This document shows, piece by piece, positions 33,916 through 64,000 of a stretch of DNA of 64,000 bases (position 1 is its first letter; the number at the start of each line of letters is the position of its first letter). The position numbers were made by a program, and so were the translations under genes. The DNA is taken from assembly GCF_023053635.1 (NCBI RefSeq), contig NC_086176.1:73480536-73544535 (forward strand). The letters are read 5' to 3'. Source of the DNA: Elgaria multicarinata webbii (Eukaryota; Chordata; Lepidosauria; Squamata; Anguidae). Under the pieces are notes generated by a model. That model had not been told where the DNA came from. It did not search any database and worked only from the letters and a program-made list of their open reading frames with translations.

Positions 33916-35464
33916 ATTGGTTCAAGCCCTCCCGACAATAACTTATACAGATATCACACCAGAAGATTTTTTGTCATCATTAGAGAACAAAATACTTTCC
34001 CACTTTACTTTGAGTATGCCGTTAAGATATAATTGTGTATAAAAATAACTGCAGCCATATGTTTCTCTTGAGTAGGTGACACCAGGAATCCATCCACCAA
34101 CACATCTCAATTTAACTGTTAATTTTTTAAAAAAAGGAAAGGAAAGAAGAGACATTCTCTCTCTGTGTGTATGTGTGTGTGTATTAATCTATGTCAAATG
34201 AGCTGAAAATAAAAATATAACATCTGATAAGGGCACAACTAGTGGTGACACAGGAGATCTGTGAGCAGGATCTCCCTCTTCATTTTAAAGGGAAGGGAGA
34301 ATTGGATCAGGACCAGTATGATAGGGCAGGAGGGGGTGAATCCTTTGCCCCTGTGCTGTTTTCCCGAATTAAAACCATCACTGGTACTTTTCCAAAGTTA
34401 GCATTTGTCCCACGAGAGAAAGCATAAATGGTACCATCTCCATTCAGAATGGCTGATTGCTGCCTATCTTTGTAATGCTGAAAGGTGGAAAGTACACTGA
34501 ATCATTGATGTTCACAGATGAAATGCCACACTAGGTTTTGCAGTAGTTTCTCCTTTTAGGGTCCAATCCTATGCATGTTTAGCCAGGAGGGGAGAAAGTC
34601 CTATAACTCTCAGCATAGCTGGCTGAGGAATTAAATGAAATCTCCTTGGGAATGCTGGAAGATACATATTTTTATTTTATTTGTCTTTAAAATTGTGCAG
34701 GGCACTTAAAAACGAAAGCAAAAGCCATACAACAACATCAATGTAACAGTACAGCAAGAGCTTACAAGAAGCAGGTTTAAGAAACACGGCTCTGTCTTGC
34801 TGGATATGCAACTACCCAAACCAGCTTGGCCAGGTTCTGATTTCAGCCCCCTTCTCTTCCTCACATTTCACAAAAGTCAAATAAAGACATTAAAGGCTGG
34901 AGTAGACTAGAACTGTGTGAATGAAAACAAATAAGGTCAAGGAGGGAAATGGAAAGTGCCAAGAATAGAAGGGGGAGTTCAGAGGTGGGGGAAGATAAAG
35001 GCAAACAACTTTTAACCAGTGCTTATAAAAAGAGATGCTGGAGTACAAGGAAGGATTGGGAAGGAAGTTTCATGGGGACCGTATGGGAGGAAGGGATGCA
35101 ATCCAAAGAAATATGGGGTTAGCAACTCTGGGAGCAAAGGAGAGAATGGCAGAAACGGTAAAACGAAAGGGGTTGCTCAAGAAATGCTGCTCACGGTGTG
35201 TTAGCAGGAAATGGTCCTTTCCTCTTCCCAAAGTTTTGTTGTGTGTTTTGCAGTGTATGTGGGAGGAGAGTATCCAGTCTACACTCACTTGTAGCTGCCT
35301 TTGGACCTCCACCATGGAACAGTGTTAGGAACATAGAAAGCTGTTGTAGACGAAGGTTGGAGTCAATCCAACCTTCCTGCAAGGTAGGCCAAACGTCCTG
35401 TCATCCCCAGTCACCCCTCACCCTAGCCCTCTTCCCAACTGGGATGAGCCAGAGATTCCTGGAA
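33916..35464. other. Unassigned intergenic DNA
   Basis: A short repeat (CCAATCCTATGCATGTTTAG) lies at about 34562. A possible antisense retroposon tail lies at 34665-34740. (GT)n lies near 34166-34180. No gene recognised. Confidence 0.4.
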
Positions 35465-36060
35465 TAAAAACACACACACTCAGCTAAGGGCCAAAACAAG
35501 TTTAATACCATTCAGCTAAAACTAACACGTAAGGTTTTGGCCAGAGGTAGCAGCAAATGGGGAAAAGGGGAAGAAGAGGATGGGAAGGGAGGGGAATCAA
35601 AGGAGAGACCACAAAAGGATAATGTACTAGAAGCCAAGGCTCCATCTAAAACCTTCAAACACACAACCCACCCCCAGCCATAAAAGCCTTGTCTCAGGAA
35701 ATCCAAACATTTAAAATCAACAAAAGACCCTAGCTTACTCCAAGCAGCCATCCCATGCTGACTTGGGTGTTCTTCCTCCAAAACCAGAACAGAAGATGCT
35801 CATCCCAAACAGGATACCCTTTTTATCCCCTTTTGGAATTTAGGGCCCCATGACCTCTCTGAACCAACCCCCAGCTCTGCCTGGCTCCTAACAACCCTCC
35901 CCTCCTAGGGAGGGCTTCACCCTCTCTCTCACAACTAAACCCAATTATCCTAACAACCAGGGAGATAACCTGCAGGTGAGAGGCCCAATCTGACCTTGGA
36001 GTCTCGGCGCCCAGAGTTCCACACTCCCACCCCCACTTAACATACCATCATAGCTACACA
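35465..36060 (-). mobile_element. Possible solo-LTR-like fossil, antisense
   Basis: On the minus strand a TATA-like GGGGATAAAAAGGG (about 35830-35817) lies mid-way, with downstream sequence reaching a TATTAAACTTG polyadenylation-like motif near 35500. This layout resembles U3-R-U5 of a long terminal repeat. No coding part, partner LTR or clean target duplication was found, so this stays tentative. If correct it is a single degraded LTR. Confidence 0.25.
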
Positions 36061-36179
36061 ACACATACCAGAACAGATACAGAACAGAAAGAATAATACA
36101 ATTAAAGAGCCAGTACAATTAAAGAGCCAGTACAGCCCGCAAGCCAGCAAGGCCCCATGTCCTTCACAGCTGTCTTCTA

Positions 36180-36354
36180 AGGAGTCAGATCATTGGTCCA
36201 TCTAGCCCACTATTGTCAACACTCATTAGCAGTAGGTCTCCAGGGGTTCAGGCAGTGGTTTTTCCAATCCTATCTGGAGATGCCTGGGATTGAACCTGGG
36301 ATCCTTTGAATGCAAAGCACGTGCTTTATGGCCCCTCCAAGCCATAGCTTGGGC
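36180..36354 (-). mobile_element. Antisense tRNA-type SINE, near full length
   Basis: The + strand runs from GATCATTGGTCCATCTAGCC to GGATTGAACCTGGGATCC and CAAAGCACGTGCTTTATGG. This is the reverse of the family at 55174-55370, with the tRNA head at the right. Confidence 0.85.
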
Positions 36355-36424
36355 TCACCATATGCAGCACTGAAGAGTAAAAATTTTGTAAGGTCCATAT
36401 GGCATCTAGGAAAGGGGGGGTTAT

Positions 36425-36535
36425 GTGGCTCTTCAGATGTTGTTGGACTACAACTCCCACCACTTCTAGCCAGCATAGACAATGGTGATGATAATGGGAA
36501 TTGCAGTCCAATCATACCTGGAGAGGCTGCATATT
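36425..36535. mobile_element. Palindromic MITE carrying ACTACAACTCCCA
   Basis: TTGTTGGACTACAACTCCCA pairs loosely with GGGAATTGCAGTCCAATCAT. Same family as 11955 and 45035. It lies about 1.7 kb upstream of the PCSK1 start codon. Confidence 0.7.
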
Positions 36536-37365
36536 CTCCATCCCTGTCTTACTGTTGGGGAAAATTAGAAACATTAAAATCATGAATACTGATGTGCAAA
36601 GCCTGAACTGGGAACAGGTAGTCATACTGGTATTGGCTAGAGTTTGGCTAGAGGAAGAGGATGGAAATTGGGAGGAACAGCTGGAAAGATGGTGGCAATG
36701 CCAAGGCAATCATATTCCTAAAGCCAACTCTGACTCCTAGGAGTCTGGGGCTTAACTGGCAAGGAGATCAGGAGGAATAAAACCAGAAACACTTGGCTTT
36801 AAATTCAAGGCTGCCAGAACATAACATTCCTCCTAACTCCAACCTCCCTTTACAAATCACAAGATGGAGAGGCCCTGTTCTTGCTGTTGTTTACCAACAA
36901 GTTTCTAGCCCAGAACAATTCTGTGTGATTCAACACAGGAGCAGAGATGGAGGGTGGAACTTGCGACTGTGACTGGATGGGTATTTGTTCCATTGCCCTC
37001 CCCCTCCCCACCCTCCACCTCGCCCCAGTGCAGAGAATGCAATCATCCATTGTGTCTGGCTACACCCCCTTCATTCCCCATCTGTGGAGAATCTTTCTGT
37101 ACATGTGCGTCCTGGAAATTGCACTGAGAGCAATCTTCCTGGATAACTGACAGTATCTTCAACTGCATCTTCACAATGCAAGCTGTAAAACTGCCTCTGC
37201 AAGTTGTGCAGGGGGCGAGTGGGGCGGAGGGGTGGGGGTGTGCTCATAACTCCTTTTGAGAGGCAGCCCCTCCCAACTCCAGGCAAGGGAATGATCCCCA
37301 TCAGTTTGTTAGGTATTACAGGAGAGAGATAGGGGGTACTTACTTACAGCCAGGTCATCCACCTG

Positions 37366-37366
<1 letters not shown>
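36536..37366. other. Unassigned upstream flank of PCSK1
   Basis: No repeat or gene is recognised. It may include distal promoter sequence. Confidence 0.4.

Positions 37367-37424
<58 letters not shown>
37367..37424. repeat. (TA)29 microsatellite
   Basis: Uninterrupted TA dinucleotides about 0.77 kb upstream of the PCSK1 start codon. Likely polymorphic. Confidence 0.97.
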
Positions 37425-37429
<5 letters not shown>

Positions 37430-37842
37430 TTGCCTACCAGAATCTCTAAGATCTTTATCGATGCTTTGGGATGAGCCTCAGAACTTCCCCCAACAAAGTG
37501 GGGGTCACAATTTGTTGATTGAAATCTCAATCCATTTGCGGACAACTTTCATCATCTGTTGTTGTTGCTGCTGCTGCTGCTGCTGCCGCCTATCTGTAGG
37601 GAAGCCAGCTGTGGGCGGTCTGTGTGTGTTTACACAGGCGGTGGAAAAGGGCCGAGAGTGAGACGGATGGGAGCTTCTCCACCATGGACAGCTCCTAGCT
37701 CTCACTGGGGAATTTTCCCTTCCTCTTCTGTATTAGAATATCCTTTCCTTTTTCATGCGAAGCCCACAGCCCTCCGCCTGTATCAGCAAGCACCTCCTCC
37801 TCTCCCTTGGGAACAACCATCTAGATCCGAGTCCGGGAGATT

Positions 37843-37850
37843 TGACGTCA
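37843..37850 (+). promoter_or_regulatory. Consensus cAMP response element
   Basis: TGACGTCA, the full palindromic CREB/ATF site. The mammalian PCSK1 promoter is known for two nearby CREs that mediate cAMP responsiveness. Position and pairing fit that arrangement. Confidence 0.75.
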
Positions 37851-37869
37851 GGGGTGGCTTTCGTCGTTT

Positions 37870-37877
37870 TGACGTGT
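37870..37877 (+). promoter_or_regulatory. Second, variant cAMP response element
   Basis: TGACGTGT, 27 bp (start to start) downstream of the palindromic site. Only the first half is consensus. Confidence 0.65.
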
Positions 37878-37929
37878 AAACATTCATTACCATTCTAGCT
37901 GTGGCGGGTTTGAGTCTTCCTGTTCAAGC

Positions 37930-37959
37930 ATGAGCCAGACAGAGAGGGGAGACCTGTGA
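37930..37959 (+). other. Short upstream open reading frame (9 codons)
   Basis: ATG followed by eight further codons and TGA, encoding MSQTERGDL. It is the only ATG between the CREs and the main start codon. It matters only if transcription begins upstream of it, which is not shown by the sequence. Confidence 0.5.
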
Positions 37960-38089
37960 TCGCAGCAAGGCACTTTCTTGTGAATTGACTGCTCGTTTTT
38001 CTTTGCCTCATCGCGTAGCAACAAGAGGGGAAACAGCCTTCCGCTCCTTTTAAGAGGACAGACAAACCCTGATTTTTCTAGCTGTTGGA

Positions 38090-38090
<1 letters not shown>

Positions 38091-38150
<60 letters not shown>
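38091..38150. repeat. (ATT)20 microsatellite in presumed 5' leader
   Basis: Sixty bases of pure ATT ending 41 nt before the PCSK1 start codon. In the mRNA it would be an unstructured AUU run close to the initiation site. Confidence 0.95.
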
Positions 38151-38191
38151 TCCTCCTCGTCCTCTATTATTTCTTCCTACCTCCGGCTGTC

Positions 38192-64000
<25,809 letters not shown>

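Larger units (their letters stand above)
37425..38191 (+). promoter_or_regulatory. PCSK1: PCSK1 promoter and 5' untranslated region
   Basis: This segment directly upstream of the initiation codon holds two CRE-type sites (37843, 37870). A CTG run lies at 37568-37588, with no clear TATA box at a fitting distance. The transcription start is not visible. From the distance of the CREs I would place it near 37890-37950, which would make the untranslated leader about 250-300 nt. The upstream frame at 37930 and the (ATT)20 tract would then be in the mRNA. Confidence 0.7.

Noticed and set aside
1-38191. Upstream neighbour exons (for example CAST, expected by mammalian synteny)
   Set aside because: No recognisable CAST or other coding exon on either strand. 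The neighbour probably begins beyond the window.

Overview
This is vertebrate genomic DNA, most likely from a squamate reptile (a lizard rather than a snake is my guess). I infer this from the repeats: a Sauria-type tRNA SINE ending in an AAATA tail, CR1 LINE copies ending in the ATTCTATGATTCTATGA-type 3' end, a DIRS-like fossil, and many short DNA transposons of the kinds common in lizards. No species can be named from the sequence alone.

The only host protein gene I can support is PCSK1, which encodes prohormone convertase 1/3. It lies on the + strand. Its first nine coding exons are in the window: 38192-38371, 43347-43451, 45527-45637, 48441-48587, 49480-49556, 50873-50961, 55488-55660, 60679-60891 and 63651-63751. 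All introns are GT-AG, all phases fit, and they give 398 codons plus 2 nt before the gene leaves the window. The product has a signal peptide, a prodomain with two basic cleavage sites and a subtilisin-like catalytic domain. Asp167, His208, Asn309 and Ser382 have the same numbers as in the human enzyme. The rest of the catalytic domain, the P domain and the C-terminal sorting domain must lie downstream.

The upstream 38 kb (1-38191) is intergenic. It is a mosaic of CR1 and L2-like LINE pieces, tRNA-type SINEs, hAT-like and TA-flanked non-autonomous DNA elements, one DIRS-like fossil, a candidate retrocopy, microsatellites and several perfect hairpins. I find no other host exon. The immediate upstream region (about 37430-38191) looks like the PCSK1 promoter: a palindromic cAMP response element at 37843 and a variant one at 37870, a short upstream open frame, and an (ATT)20 tract ending 41 nt before the start codon.

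The introns carry the same repeat families. The clearest structural observation is a three-layer nest in intron 7. A hAT-like element (59036-59635) has an 8-bp target duplication whose right copy was split by a TA-target element (59641-60337), which itself carries an antisense SINE. I found no CRISPR, operon-like or otherwise novel multi-gene system. The window is an ordinary neuroendocrine gene in an unusually transposon-rich setting.
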